The position numbers and the translations under genes were made by a program. A stretch of 64,000 nucleotides of DNA from Flavobacterium cupreum (GTDB lineage: Bacteria > Bacteroidota > Bacteroidia > Flavobacteriales > Flavobacteriaceae). Shown one piece after another: positions 1 to 9,629 of the stretch. Every line of letters begins with the position of its first letter. Within the stretch, counting starts at the first letter, position 1. The notes beneath the pieces were generated by a model. That model searched no databases and had not been told where the DNA came from. It saw only the letters and a list, made by a program, of their open reading frames with translations. The stretch is from positions 75,527-139,526 of the forward strand of contig NZ_QWDM01000004.1 of the NCBI RefSeq assembly GCF_003996965.1. The letters are read 5' to 3'.

Positions 1-918
1 CCTAGGTTGTCTGCAACAGCATCGATTGATGGAGCTGTAACTACAACTGTTGAAGTTGCCGTATCACAGTTACCCGGATTATTAATCTCACAAATGCTAT
101 ATTCTAAATTATAACTTCCTGCCGGTGTGTTGGCGGTAACTGTTACGGTTCCATTTGAATTGATCGTTAGACCCGTTGGTATCGGAGTAGTTACCGTTAA
201 TTTTACGTCTCCAGGGTTTGTTCCGATTACGGCTTGTACTGTGTTTACCGTGTCAGCTGCTATTAATGACACTGTTGTGGTCCCGCCCATATTTCCGTTT
301 ATGGATCCTAGGTTGTCTGCAACAGCATCGATTGATGGAGCTGTAACTACAACTGTTGAAGTTGCCGTATCACAGTTACCCGGATTATTAATCTCACAAA
401 TGCTATATTCTAAATTATAACTTCCTGCCGGTGTATTGGCGGCAACTGTTACGGTTCCATTTGAATTGATCGTTAGACCCGTTGGTATCGGAGTCGTTAC
501 CGTTAATTTTACGTCACCCGGATTTGTTCCGATTACGGCTTGTGCTGCGTTTACGGTGTCGTCTGCGATTAGCGAACCTGTTGTAGTACCTCCTGAATTT
601 CCATTGATCGAACCAAGATTGTCTGCAACCGCGTCGATTGATGGAGCAACAACTGAAATCGAAACTGTAGCTGTGCTGCAATTTGAAGTATTTAAATTTT
701 CACAGATTGTATAATTAAAAGTATACGTTCCTGCTGGAGTATTTGGCTTAACTGTTACTGATCCTGTACTTGTATTAAAACTTAAAACAGAAGGTAAGCT
801 ACTTGCTAATGTAATAGTAACATCATTTCCAATCACAGCATTACAATTCAGAAGATCATTATTCAAAACATTTGAAACAGCTGTTCCTCCTAAATAACCA
901 TTAAATGAAGCTACGTTA
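1..918 (-). repeat. 102-aa Ig-like tandem repeats in the adhesin
   Basis: The sequence ctaggttgtctgcaacagc at position 2 recurs at 308, and a diverged copy starts near 614, giving a 306-bp period. The two copies nearest the window edge are almost identical; the third (about 614-918) is clearly diverged. Each unit carries the motif TPAGSYNLEYSICE followed by NCDTATSTVVV. The array continues outside the window. Confidence 0.9.
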
Positions 919-3900
919 TCATCTTTAGCCAGAATTGGACCTACGATATTCACATTCTGTGTACAAGTTTCTGTATTTCCTGAATTGTCTGTCACAATCC
1001 ACGTTACGGTGGTTACTCCGATTGCATAAGAAGTCGGTGCGTTATTCGTTACTGAAGCCACACCACAATTATCTGCTGTTGTTGGGGTTCCCAAAACAAG
1101 TCCTGTTGAAGTACATGAATTGGCATCCGTAGTTTTTGTAACATTCGAAGGACAGGTAATCGTTGGCTTTTGGGTATCGCTTATCGTTACGGTTTGCGTA
1201 CAAGTCTGCGTATTTCCTGAGTTATCGGTAACGGTCCATGTTACGGTTGTGACTCCGATTGGATAAGTAGTCGGTGCATTATTCGTTACTGAAGCCACGC
1301 CGCAATTGTCAGCTGTTGTTGGAGTGCCCAAAACAACTCCGGTTGCAGTACATGAATTAGCATCCGTAGTTTTTGTAACATTCGAAGGACACGTAATGGT
1401 TGGTTTTTGGGTATCGCTTACTGTTACGGTTTGCGTACAAGTCTGCGTATTTCCTGAGTTATCAGTAACTGTCCATATTACGGTGGTTACTCCGATTGGA
1501 TAAGTAGTCGGTGCGTTATTCGTTACTGAAGCCACGCCGCAGTTATCAGCTGTTGTTGGGGTTCCCAAAACAACTCCTGTTGCGGTACATGAATTGGCAT
1601 CCGTAGTTTTTGTAACATTCGAAGGACAGGTAATTGTTGGTTTTTGGATATCGCTTACCGTTACGGTTTGCGTACAAGTCTGTGTGTTTCCTGAGTTATC
1701 GGTAACGGTCCACGTTACGGTTGTGACTCCGATTGGGTAAGTAGTCGGTGCGTTATTCGTTACTGAAGCCACACCGCAATTATCTTCTGTAGTTGGAGTT
1801 CCCAAAACAACTCCTGTTGCAGTACATGAATTGGCATCCGTTGTTTTTGTAACGTTCGAAGGACAGGTAATCGTTGGCTTTTGGTTATCGCTTATCGTTA
1901 CGGTTTGCGTACAAGTCTGTGTGTTTCCTGAATTATCCGTCACGATCCACGTTACGGTGGTTACTCCGATTGGATAAGTAGTCGGTGCGTTATTCGTTAC
2001 TGAAGCCACGCCGCAATTATCGGCTGTGGTTGGAGTTCCCAAAACAACTCCTGTTGCAGTACATGAATTGGCATCCGTTGTTTTTGTAACATTCGAAGGA
2101 CAGGTAATCGTTGGCTTTTGGGTATCGCTTACCGTTACGGTTTGCGTACACGTTTGCGTATTTCCTGAATTGTCCGTCACGGTCCATGTTACGGTGGTTA
2201 CTCCGATTGCATAAAAAGTTGGTGCGTTATTCGTAACCGAAGCAACGCCACAATTGTCAGCTGTTGTTGGGGTTCCCAAAACAACTCCTGTTGCGGTACA
2301 TGAATTGGCATCTGTTGTTTTTGTAACATTCGAAGGGCAGGTAATTGTTGGTTTTTGGGTATCGCTTATCGTTACGGTTTGCGTACACGTTTCTTTATTT
2401 CCTGAGTTATCGGTAACTGTCCATGTTACGGTGGTTACTCCGATTGGATAAGTAGTCGGTGCATTATTCGTTACTGATGCCACGCCACAATTGTCAGCTG
2501 TTGTTGGGGTTCCCAAAACAACTCCTGTTGCGGTACATGAATTGGCATCCGTAGTTTTAGTAACATTCGAAGGACAGGTAATTGTTGGTTTTTGGGTATC
2601 GCTTATCGTTACGGTTTGCGTACACGTTTGCGTATTTCCTGAATTGTCCGTCACGGTCCACGTTACGGTGGTTACTCCGATTGGATAAGTAGTCGGTGCG
2701 TTATTCGTTACTGAAGCCACACCACAATTATCTGCTGTTGTTGAGGTTCCCAAAACAACTCCTGTTGCGGTACATGAATTGGCATCCGTTGTTTTTGTTA
2801 CATTCGAAGGACAGGTAATTGTTGGTTTTTGGGTATCGCTTATCGTTACGGTTTGCGTACAAGTCTGCGTATTTCCTGAATTGTCAGTCACGGTCCACGT
2901 TACGGTTGTTACTCCGATTGGATAAGTAGTCGGTGCATTATTCGTTACTGATGCCACGCCACAATTGTCAGCTGTTGTTGGGGTTCCCAAAACAACTCCT
3001 GTTGCAGTACATGAATTGGCATCCGTAGTTTTTGTAACATTCGAAGGACAGGTAATTGTTGGCTTTTGGGTATCTGATATCGTTACGGTTTGCGTACAAG
3101 TTTCTTTATTTCCTGAGTTATCGGTAACGGTCCATGTTACGGTTGTGACTCCGATTGGATAAGTAGTCGGTGCGTTATTCGTTACTGAAGCCACGCCGCA
3201 ATTGTCAGCTGTTGTTGGGGTTCCCAAAACAACTCCTGTTGCAGTACATGAATTGGCATCCGTTGTTTTTGTAACATTCGAAGGACAGGTAATCGTTGGC
3301 TTTTGGGTATCAGCTACAACAGCAACAGCATTACTCGTAATTGTACACATTCCGGCATTAGTAGCAGTCACATAATAACCTGTACCTGCAGAAAGACCTG
3401 ACCAGGTAAGGCCAGATCCTGTTCCTGCTTTTACTGCCTGAACAGCAGTATTAGCCGAATTGTATAATTGATAATTTACGTTATTGACTGAGGTTGTGGA
3501 TGTGATTGTCCCTCCTGATGCAGGTACACAGATGATACTTCCTGTTAAGGAAAGGGCTACTGGCAACGCTTTAGGGGTTGTTGAAACACTTGCAGAATTA
3601 TTGGCTAAATTACTATCTACTGTAGAATTGGGTAATGCTGCCGTATTGTTGTATACTCCCGTAGGATTTACTTTTGCTGTAATTTTTAATGTGCGGCTAA
3701 CTCCTCCATCAACATCTCCAATACTCCACACTCCGGTTGCTGAATCATAATTCCCAATTGAGGCTACTGAACTCACATAAGTATATCCGGTAGGAAGCAA
3801 ATCGTTTATAGAAACTCCTGTAGCATTATTAACCCCTAAATTACTTAAGATAACCGTAAATAGTACATTAGATCCTACACATGGTGTTGCATTATCAACT

Positions 3901-5525
3901 GTTTTTGTGACACCTAAATCTGTACATAAAGTAACTGAAACCGGTTTAGATTGCGTCTGAACACCACACGCTAAAGTTGAAGCTACAGCATAAGAACCTG
4001 TTTTCGTAGCTACATACGTATTTGAATTTGCACCAGAAATTGCTGTGCCATTATAATACCATTGATAAGGAGCAAAATCGGAAGGCGTGGTTAGCGTTGC
4101 GGTATTATTTGTACATCCTCCCCCTGAAACATAGGCCATAGTCGGATCGTCAGGCAGCGCTGCAAAACTCGAGAAAAATCCTGCCATTGAGAACCCTCCT
4201 GCCTGTTGTACTATCGAAACGGTAAGTTTAGCATTACTTGCAATAGAAAGTACTTCCGGGCTTCCAATTTGAACACTATTAAAGTTTATCAGATACCAGC
4301 CTGTTGAACCTATCTGATAACGGGCTGAAACGCCGGCAATACTTGCAATATTAGTCCCATTTACCGTTACAATTTCGCTGGCACTTCGTAAAAGGATATA
4401 ACCAAAATAATCTAAATTATTTGAAGCATAATTTTTAAATTTGGTTGTTTCGATAAAATTAGATCCTCCACATTCTGATACGGGTGCAATTGTTGAAATA
4501 TCAACTTCACAATTCTGTGCAGTCCCTGAATAAACAGCAACCCTCTTATCTGCAACGATGTGGGATGCCGTAAAACTTGTGCCGGGAGAACCATTTACAA
4601 AAGTGTAAAACTTACCTGCCTGTGCCAGAGTCTGAGTCGTTGTAGACACAAGTACTCCGGTAGCCGAATAACCTTCTATTGTTACCTTTGTATTATCTTT
4701 TGTAGCTACTACAGTAGTCTGTTCTGCCGTATTATTTCCCGTTCCCCGTTCCAGAAAATATTCTGTTCCCAAAACGGATTCTGGGGGAATCTGATTAAAA
4801 GCGCCATCTCCACAACCACCCGGTACATCTATCGCAGCCGAGGTATTCATCACTGCCGGATTTGAAGATTCCACTAAAGTTCCCATTGGAGCCTTAAACA
4901 TATAACTTTGCCCTGCATTCAATGTTGCTTTAACGACGTTATCGATCGTTATACTTGTATTATCAACAGTTGCCATTATACTGTAAATTGGCCTTTGCTC
5001 TCCAAAAGTGCTAAAAGTTCCCAAGGAACCATCTCTGTAATATCCTATTCTAAAACGCACTCCAATCCCGGCATCTCCAAAACTTGTAAGTGCCGCATTT
5101 CCTTTAATATTAGCATCGACATTATCACCATTGGAATAATCATCAGAAGCAATGTTACGAAGATTTATCGCTACCGGTCCATCGCTGGTCACAATTAATC
5201 CGGCACCTGTAAGTACCGTATCTAAGGCGTTCATTGGAAGATTTTTTGCTAAAAGCGGGAATCTGTAAACAGCCGGTGTTCCTTTTTTTGCCTTCAGAGA
5301 AGTTATAAAAGTCCCGTCACTTTTGCTTACCGTTATATTTACTTCCGTAACAGAATTTGTGGCGATTACAATTTCATTGGCTTTGCTAAAGTATTGCCAG
5401 GGTGCCGGAGCGATATAATGTTTTGTATAAAACTGGGCAGAAGCAGTAAAATTTATAAGAAGGAAAAAAATAAAAAATGAGACTAATTTAAATAAATTAA
5501 TCTTTTTAAAAGTAAAGTTACACAT
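1..5525 (-). CDS. Giant secreted HYR-repeat adhesin (5' part, cut by window start)
   Basis: One open minus-strand frame runs from an ATG at 5525 to the window edge (1841 codons, no stop). Residues 1-30 are a signal peptide (basic start, long hydrophobic run, TASA before Q31). Residues about 35-480 resemble the IgGFc-binding N-terminal domain. About 530-640 is a DUF11-like domain (LGVTKTVDNATPCVGSNVLF). About 736-1526 are ten HYR repeats, each with four Cys. From about 1530 on come Ig-like repeats of 102 aa (NPGDVKLTVTTPIPTGLTIN). This layout is known for flavobacterial cell-surface proteins that end in a gliding-motility/type IX sorting domain; that C-terminus would lie outside the window, so export by type IX secretion is inference. 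Its likely role is adhesion or matrix binding; no catalytic motif was seen. Confidence 0.9.
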   Translation of the reverse strand, partial: MCNFTFKKINLFKLVSFFIFFLLINFTASAQFYTKHYIAPAPWQYFSKANEIVIATNSVTEVNITVSKSDGTFITSLKAKKGTPAVYRFPLLAKNLPMNALDTVLTGAGLIVTSDGPVAINLRNIASDDYSNGDNVDANIKGNAALTSFGDAGIGVRFRIGYYRDGSLGTFSTFGEQRPIYSIMATVDNTSITIDNVVKATLNAGQSYMFKAPMGTLVESSNPAVMNTSAAIDVPGGCGDGAFNQIPPESVLGTEYFLERGTGNNTAEQTTVVATKDNTKVTIEGYSATGVLVSTTTQTLAQAGKFYTFVNGSPGTSFTASHIVADKRVAVYSGTAQNCEVDISTIAPVSECGGSNFIETTKFKNYASNNLDYFGYILLRSASEIVTVNGTNIASIAGVSARYQIGSTGWYLINFNSVQIGSPEVLSIASNAKLTVSIVQQAGGFSMAGFFSSFAALPDDPTMAYVSGGGCTNNTATLTTPSDFAPYQWYYNGTAISGANSNTYVATKTGSYAVASTLACGVQTQSKPVSVTLCTDLGVTKTVDNATPCVGSNVLFTVILSNLGVNNATGVSINDLLPTGYTYVSSVASIGNYDSATGVWSIGDVDGGVSRTLKITAKVNPTGVYNNTAALPNSTVDSNLANNSASVSTTPKALPVALSLTGSIICVPASGGTITSTTSVNNVNYQLYNSANTAVQAVKAGTGSGLTWSGLSAGTGYYVTATNAGMCTITSNAVAVVADTQKPTITCPSNVTKTTDANSCTATGVVLGTPTTADNCGVASVTNNAPTTYPIGVTTVTWTVTDNSGNKETCTQTVTISDTQKPTITCPSNVTKTTDANSCTATGVVLGTPTTADNCGVASVTNNAPTTYPIGVTTVTWTVTDNSGNTQTCTQTVTISDTQKPTITCPSNVTKTTDANSCTATGVVLGTSTTADNCGVASVTNNAPTTYPIGVTTVTWTVTDNSGNTQTCTQTVTISDTQKPTITCPSNVTKTTDANSCTATGVVLGTPTTADNCGVASVTNNAPTTYPIGVTTVTWTVTDNSGNKETCTQTVTISDTQKPTITCPSNVTKTTDANSCTATGVVLGTPTTADNCGVASVTNNAPTFYAIGVTTVTWTVTDNSGNTQTCTQTVTVSDTQKPTITCPSNVTKTTDANSCTATGVVLGTPTTADNCGVASVTNNAPTTYPIGVTTVTWIVTDNSGNTQTCTQTVTISDNQKPTITCPSNVTKTTDANSCTATGVVLGTPTTEDNCGVASVTNNAPTTYPIGVTTVTWTVTDNSGNTQTCTQTVTVSDIQKPTITCPSNVTKTTDANSCTATGVVLGTPTTADNCGVASVTNNAPTTYPIGVTTVIWTVTDNSGNTQTCTQTVTVSDTQKPTITCPSNVTKTTDANSCTATGVVLGTPTTADNCGVASVTNNAPTTYPIGVTTVTWTVTDNSGNTQTCTQTVTISDTQKPTITCPSNVTKTTDANSCTSTGLVLGTPTTADNCGVASVTNNAPTSYAIGVTTVTWIVTDNSGNTETCTQNVNIVGPILAKDDNVASFNGYLGGTAVSNVLNNDLLNCNAVIGNDVTITLASSLPSVLSFNTSTGSVTVKPNTPAGTYTFNYTICENLNTSNCSTATVSISVVAPSIDAVADNLGSINGNSGGTTTGSLIADDTVNAAQAVIGTNPGDVKLTVTTPIPTGLTINSNGTVTVAANTPAGSYNLEYSICEINNPGNCDTATSTVVVTAPSIDAVADNLGSINGNMGGTTTVSLIAADTVNTVQAVIGTNPGDVKLTVTTPIPTGLTINSNGTVTVTANTPAGSYNLEYSICEINNPGNCDTATSTVVVTAPSIDAVADNL
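949..3318 (-). repeat. Ten tandem HYR repeats, 237 bp (79 aa) each
   Basis: The marker ttcgaagga recurs at 1144, 1381, 1618, 1855, 2092, 2329, 2566, 2803, 3040 and 3277, so the period is exactly 237 bp in all ten copies, with no indel. Each unit encodes a beta-sandwich HYR module starting DTQKPTITCPSN and ending near WTVTDNSGN, with four Cys (TC, SC, NC, TC). Copies differ by a few substitutions, mostly in the last strand (NTQTC or NKETC). Such uniformity implies recent expansion or ongoing gene conversion. Confidence 0.95.
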
Positions 5526-6128
5526 AGACAACTATTGTTTTTGAAATAGAAATATCAGAAACCAAATAACATAATCTGGTTTTCAGAATATAGGACAGAT
5601 ACGATAAAAGGGAAAGATTGGTTTTTAGAAATTCAACAAAAGTCGTTTCAGAATTTTTATTTGAATAACATCGCATTTGGGCCATAAGGATAAATAGGTT
5701 CAAGACTTAATAAACTGTCCAGGGTTAAATTAGTGGTTTTGGTGCGGCGAAAATATGTAAAGTCCTCAATACTAAATACATTCGTCGATAAACTACGCAG
5801 AAAGTCGTTGAAATACACCTTTTGTCAGTAGATATTCACATTTAATTAGCAAAAAAGTAATGATTTGATAACCAAAGGCTAAAAAGTTATTAAAATATTG
5901 ATGATTTTACCCATTCTTACATATTTATCAGACAAAAACGCAAAAAAAAGTCTAAAAGGGTAAAATAGACACTAAATGACAAACAACTAACTGCCAGTAT
6001 CTTAATTATTCAAACGTAAACAAAAACCTACTTAAAGAAACAAGCTAATTAATAAGAATTAAAAATTGAAATTCTTATAAAATTGGAAAATTGAAATTTA
6101 AAATTTCCAAGGGGAGCAAAACGATTAA
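5526..6128. other. 600-bp AT-rich intergenic region between queG and the adhesin gene
   Basis: No convincing gene is present; the small minus-strand frame at 5518-5703 has no recognisable product and overlaps the adhesin start. The stretch holds a possible adhesin promoter (6011-6043) and, at about 6060-6111, a weak palindromic run (ttggaaa ... tttccaa) that may be a degenerate relative of the 9500-9578 repeat. The adhesin would therefore have a long 5' leader or an unrecognised promoter closer in. Confidence 0.5.
6011..6043 (-). promoter_or_regulatory. Possible adhesin promoter
   Basis: On the minus strand TTG (6043-6041), a 22-nt spacer and TACGTTTG (6018-6011) match the Bacteroidota TTG/TAnnTTTG pattern. 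It lies about 480 nt upstream of the adhesin ATG, which is far, so this is tentative. Confidence 0.25.
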
Positions 6129-7058
6129 TTAATCCAATTGCAGAAATTTAATATTGCGTTTTAGGCCATCAAACTTTGTTCTTTTGATAGGGGAATTCTT
6201 AAAAACCACCCGAAAGGTTTCTTCCGTAATTTCAATCCAGTCTTTCTTTGAGAACGAAAGCAATTCAGGATTCGGGTTAAATAATGGTTCTGCATGAGGT
6301 TTTGAGAACCGGTTCCAGGGACAAACATCCTGGCAAGTATCACAGCCGAAAGCCCACTCATCAAATTTACCCTTCATTTCGGTGGGGATATTTTCCTTGA
6401 GTTCAATGGTATAATAGGAGATACATTTGCTTCCGTCTACCACATAGGGAGCAACGATTGCCTGCGTCGGACAGGCATCAATACAAGCGGTACAGGAACC
6501 ACAATGATCTGTTGTGGCATGATCATATTCTAAATCCAAGTCCAGGATAAGTTCGGCTATAAAGTAAAACGAACCTACTCTTTGGGTAAGTAGATTACTA
6601 TTTTTACCAATCCATCCCAAACCGCTTTTTGCGGCCCAGGCTTTATCAAGAACGGGGGCCGAGTCCACAAACGCACGACCGGAAACTTCCCCAATGTTTT
6701 CCTGTATGGAGAAAAGAAATTCTTTTAATTTCTCTTTAATAACAGTGTGATAATCCTGCCCGTAAGCATATTTTGAAATTTTAAAACTCTCTTGATTTTG
6801 AGTTTCTGCGGGATAATAATTAAGCAAAAGCGATACAACACTTTTGGCATCATCTACTAATAATGTCGGGTCTAATCGTTTATCAAAATGGTTTTCCATG
6901 TAAGCCATCTGACCATTTTGGTTATTTTTTAACCAGTTTTCAAGTCTTGGGGCTTCTGTTTCCAGAAATCCGGCTTTCGATATACCGCAGGATAAAAACC
7001 CAAGCCTTTTTGCCTCTTCTTTTATAAATTTAGAATATGTCTCTTTTGAATTAATCAT
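6129..7058 (-). CDS. queG: Epoxyqueuosine reductase QueG
   Basis: Catalyses the last step of queuosine synthesis, reduction of epoxyqueuosine in tRNA, using cobalamin and two [4Fe-4S] clusters. The 309-aa protein has the ferredoxin-type clusters [12 protein letters not shown] (C186, C189, C192, C196) and CDTCQDVCP (C239, C242, C246) with C212, plus the DSAP motif (D132) that matches the catalytic Asp region of the family. Length is normal for the QueG family. Its ATG overlaps the P450 stop codon as ATGA, so the two are translationally coupled. It is the last gene of ruvB-P450-queG. A queuosine-precursor transporter is encoded at 55912, not linked. Confidence 0.95.
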   Translation of the reverse strand: MINSKETYSKFIKEEAKRLGFLSCGISKAGFLETEAPRLENWLKNNQNGQMAYMENHFDKRLDPTLLVDDAKSVVSLLLNYYPAETQNQESFKISKYAYGQDYHTVIKEKLKEFLFSIQENIGEVSGRAFVDSAPVLDKAWAAKSGLGWIGKNSNLLTQRVGSFYFIAELILDLDLEYDHATTDHCGSCTACIDACPTQAIVAPYVVDGSKCISYYTIELKENIPTEMKGKFDEWAFGCDTCQDVCPWNRFSKPHAEPLFNPNPELLSFSKKDWIEITEETFRVVFKNSPIKRTKFDGLKRNIKFLQLD

Positions 7059-8404
7059 TGTCTCCTTGAAAAAGTGACTTTAACGCCAACAGGTTTTAAA
7101 GTGATTAACGGATTAAAAAGAACTGTGTTTTCAGTCGAAACAATTTTGTACTTTTCAACAATATGTGAAATTGCCAGACACATCTCGTAAATAGCAAATC
7201 CGGCTCCAATACACATTCTCGGTCCTGCACCAAACGGATAAAAATACTGCATAGACTGTTTTTTTTGTTCGCCAAGAAAGCGATCGGGATTAAACTCATC
7301 CGGATTTTCCCAATATTTAGGATTTCTGTGCAGTTCATAAAAAGAAACTCCGATTAAGGTTCCTTTTTTTATATTAAATTGCCCAAGCTGATCATCCTCA
7401 ACATTTTGACGATCTGTAATCCAGGCAGGCGGATACAGACGCATAGACTCGTTTAACACGGCATTTGTATACGTCATTTTCTGAAGCTGTTCCACTACAT
7501 CATCCGTCTCTGACTTAATTTTGAGAATTTCATCGAATACCTTTTGCTGAACAACGGGATCATTTCCTAAAAGATGCAGTGTAAAGGTTAGTGCATTGGC
7601 GGTCGTCTCGTGTCCTGCAATAAAAAGGATTTTTATCTCATCAATTAACTGACCAACAGACATTCCTTCCCCACTATCTTCATATCGTGTTTCAAGAAGC
7701 ATATGAAGCAAATCATTAACTTCATTTTTGGAAGTCATTCTTTCTTCGATAATTTCCCGGATTATGCTATTATTTTCGTCCGCAAGCTCAAGGTGTTTTT
7801 TTACCTGACCACTTAATGAGAACCACCAGGCTTTATGTGGAAGCCTGATTTCCTTGATTAAGAAATTTTGTACTTCTTCAATAATAAATTTAATACGATC
7901 CAGTTTCTCTTCTGCAATCGAAAACTGAAATAGCGATTTTGCAACAACATTAAACGCCAATTCACTCATGACGGGAAAAAGATCGACAACACTTTCTTCT
8001 GCCAAACCATCGAGTTCTGAAACGATTGTTTGTTGCATATTTTCAACGAGCTGATTCATCTTTTGCTTGTGAAAAGCAGGCTGAATCAGTCTTCTTTGTT
8101 TCAACCAGAAATCACCATCAACCGTTAAAAGTCCCCTCCCTAAATATTTGGAAAGATAAACGGACTGAAACTTCGACTTATGGTAATTCTTTTGATTTTT
8201 CTGCAATATATACTGGGCAACGTCATTGTCCCGGGATAAAATTATGTGTTTTGATCTTCCAATTCTAATAGAAAAAGAATCTCCAAACTTATCAAAATAC
8301 CTTCTGTGAAATGGAATAGGGTTTTTACGAACTCCCTCCGAATCTAAAAAGAATCTGGATATCGAAAGTTTTGCAGGATAGTTATATTTGTTATTCTCAG
8401 ACAT
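7055..8404 (-). CDS. Cytochrome P450
   Basis: Heme-thiolate monooxygenase, 449 aa. Visible motifs are the I-helix AGHETTA, the K-helix ExxR in ESMRLYPP and the heme loop [10 protein letters not shown] with the proximal Cys at residue 398. It has no fused reductase domain and no obvious membrane anchor, so it needs separate redox partners; none is encoded nearby. The sequence resembles bacterial class I P450s; the substrate cannot be told from sequence (fatty acid or terpenoid would be guesses). It starts 11 bp after ruvB and overlaps queG by 4 bp. Confidence 0.95.
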   Translation of the reverse strand: MSENNKYNYPAKLSISRFFLDSEGVRKNPIPFHRRYFDKFGDSFSIRIGRSKHIILSRDNDVAQYILQKNQKNYHKSKFQSVYLSKYLGRGLLTVDGDFWLKQRRLIQPAFHKQKMNQLVENMQQTIVSELDGLAEESVVDLFPVMSELAFNVVAKSLFQFSIAEEKLDRIKFIIEEVQNFLIKEIRLPHKAWWFSLSGQVKKHLELADENNSIIREIIEERMTSKNEVNDLLHMLLETRYEDSGEGMSVGQLIDEIKILFIAGHETTANALTFTLHLLGNDPVVQQKVFDEILKIKSETDDVVEQLQKMTYTNAVLNESMRLYPPAWITDRQNVEDDQLGQFNIKKGTLIGVSFYELHRNPKYWENPDEFNPDRFLGEQKKQSMQYFYPFGAGPRMCIGAGFAIYEMCLAISHIVEKYKIVSTENTVLFNPLITLKPVGVKVTFSRRQ

Positions 8405-8415
8405 TTTGAAAAGAT

Positions 8416-9438
8416 TTAAAACAATCCGCCCTGAATATTAGTGTTTATTTTTCCTAAATGCTTATAAGCCTTGTCCGTCACTTCACGTCCTCTTGGAGTA
8501 CGCATGATAAAACCTTCCTGAATCAGGAAAGGCTCATATACTTCTTCGATAGTTTCGCTACTTTCTGATACAGCAGTTGCCAGAGTTGACAATCCAACAG
8601 GTCCGCCTTTGAATTTATTTATAATAGTAAGGAGGATTTTATTGTCCATTTCGTCAAGGCCATGTGCATCAACATTAAGCGCTTTTAAGGCATAACGTGC
8701 AATTTCAAGATCAATCGTTCCATTTCCTTTTATCTGTGCAAAATCACGTACTCTTCGCAACAATGCATTAGCAATACGCGGCGTTCCACGACTTCTGCCC
8801 GCTATTTCAATTGCAGCATCCAGTGAGATTGGCATTTTAAGTATGGAAGAACTTCTTTCAACAATAGTGGTCAAAAGTTCAGTAGTGTAATATTGTAATC
8901 TCGAAGAAATTCCGAAACGGGCGCGCATTGGCGCAGTCAGTAATCCGGATCTTGTTGTCGCCCCGATTAAAGTAAAAGGATTTAAATTGATCTGAACCGT
9001 TCTGGCATTTGGCCCGGATTCGATCATAATATCAATTTTAAAGTCCTCCATCGCCGAGTACAAATACTCTTCGACGATAGGACTCAAACGATGAATTTCA
9101 TCAATGAACAGAACATCCCTTTCATCCAGATTGGTAAGCAGACCAGCCAAATCCCCGGGTTTATCCAAAACGGGTCCTGAAGTTATTTTAATACCCACTT
9201 CAAGTTCGTTTGCTAAAATATTAGCCAAAGTAGTTTTTCCCAATCCCGGAGGCCCGTGAAAAAGTGTATGATCCAGTGCTTCACCACGCTGATTGGCAGC
9301 AGCCACAAAAACTTTTAAGTTCTCTAAAACCTGATCCTGCCCGGCAAAATCATCAAATGACAGTGGGCGCAATCTTTTTTCAAGATCTAATTCTTCTGGG
9401 TTGTACCCGTTTGTAGTGGGATCTAAGTTCTCATTCAT
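8416..9438 (-). CDS. ruvB: Holliday junction branch-migration helicase RuvB
   Basis: AAA+ motor that, with RuvA, drives branch migration of Holliday junctions in recombination and repair. The 340-aa protein has Walker A GPPGLGKT (62-69), Walker B with DEIH (113-116), the sensor region [18 protein letters not shown] (arginine finger), and the C-terminal winged helix ([22 protein letters not shown]). Length is typical of RuvB. First gene of the three-gene unit with the P450 and queG; ruvA and ruvC are not in the window. Confidence 0.98.
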   Translation of the reverse strand: MNENLDPTTNGYNPEELDLEKRLRPLSFDDFAGQDQVLENLKVFVAAANQRGEALDHTLFHGPPGLGKTTLANILANELEVGIKITSGPVLDKPGDLAGLLTNLDERDVLFIDEIHRLSPIVEEYLYSAMEDFKIDIMIESGPNARTVQINLNPFTLIGATTRSGLLTAPMRARFGISSRLQYYTTELLTTIVERSSSILKMPISLDAAIEIAGRSRGTPRIANALLRRVRDFAQIKGNGTIDLEIARYALKALNVDAHGLDEMDNKILLTIINKFKGGPVGLSTLATAVSESSETIEEVYEPFLIQEGFIMRTPRGREVTDKAYKHLGKINTNIQGGLF

Positions 9439-9499
9439 TTTACAAAGATAGACAAACTAATCAGTTTGGAAAATAGTTAAATTCTAAATAAAAAAAAGG

Positions 9500-9578
9500 A
9501 AATTCCAATATTTTAAATCCCAAATTCCAGTCAAGTCTAACCTTTTATTGGAATTTGGGATTTAAAATATTGGAATTT
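9500..9578. repeat. Perfect 30-bp inverted repeat (family A hairpin)
   Basis: Arms 9500-9529 and 9549-9578 are exact reverse complements (30 of 30) around a 19-nt loop. Core words are attccaat, tttaaat and ccaaattcca. It sits between oxidase subunit I and ruvB. A related, imperfect copy is at 454-482/521-551 of the 52-kb block (52454-52551). Confidence 0.9.
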
Positions 9579-9590
9579 ATATTAAATAAA

Positions 9591-9620
9591 AAAAAACCAT
9601 CTTAGAAGATGGTCTTTTTT
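9591..9620 (-). terminator. Terminator after the act-cox operon
   Basis: Hairpin ccatctt/aagatgg with a tiny loop, and T/A runs on both sides. On the minus strand it follows the subunit I stop codon by about 10 nt. Confidence 0.8.
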
Positions 9621-9629
9621 ATTTAATAT

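Noticed and set aside
949..3318. Regular 237-bp spacing as a possible CRISPR array
   Set aside because: The units are coding, too long, and lack unique spacers between short repeats.
127..5198. Many open frames on the plus strand across the adhesin region
   Set aside because: They repeat every 237 or 306 bp, mirror the repeats of the long minus-strand gene and have no homology of their own.
5518..5703. Small minus-strand frame of 61 codons before the adhesin
   Set aside because: It overlaps the adhesin start, has no homology and no ribosome site that I can see.
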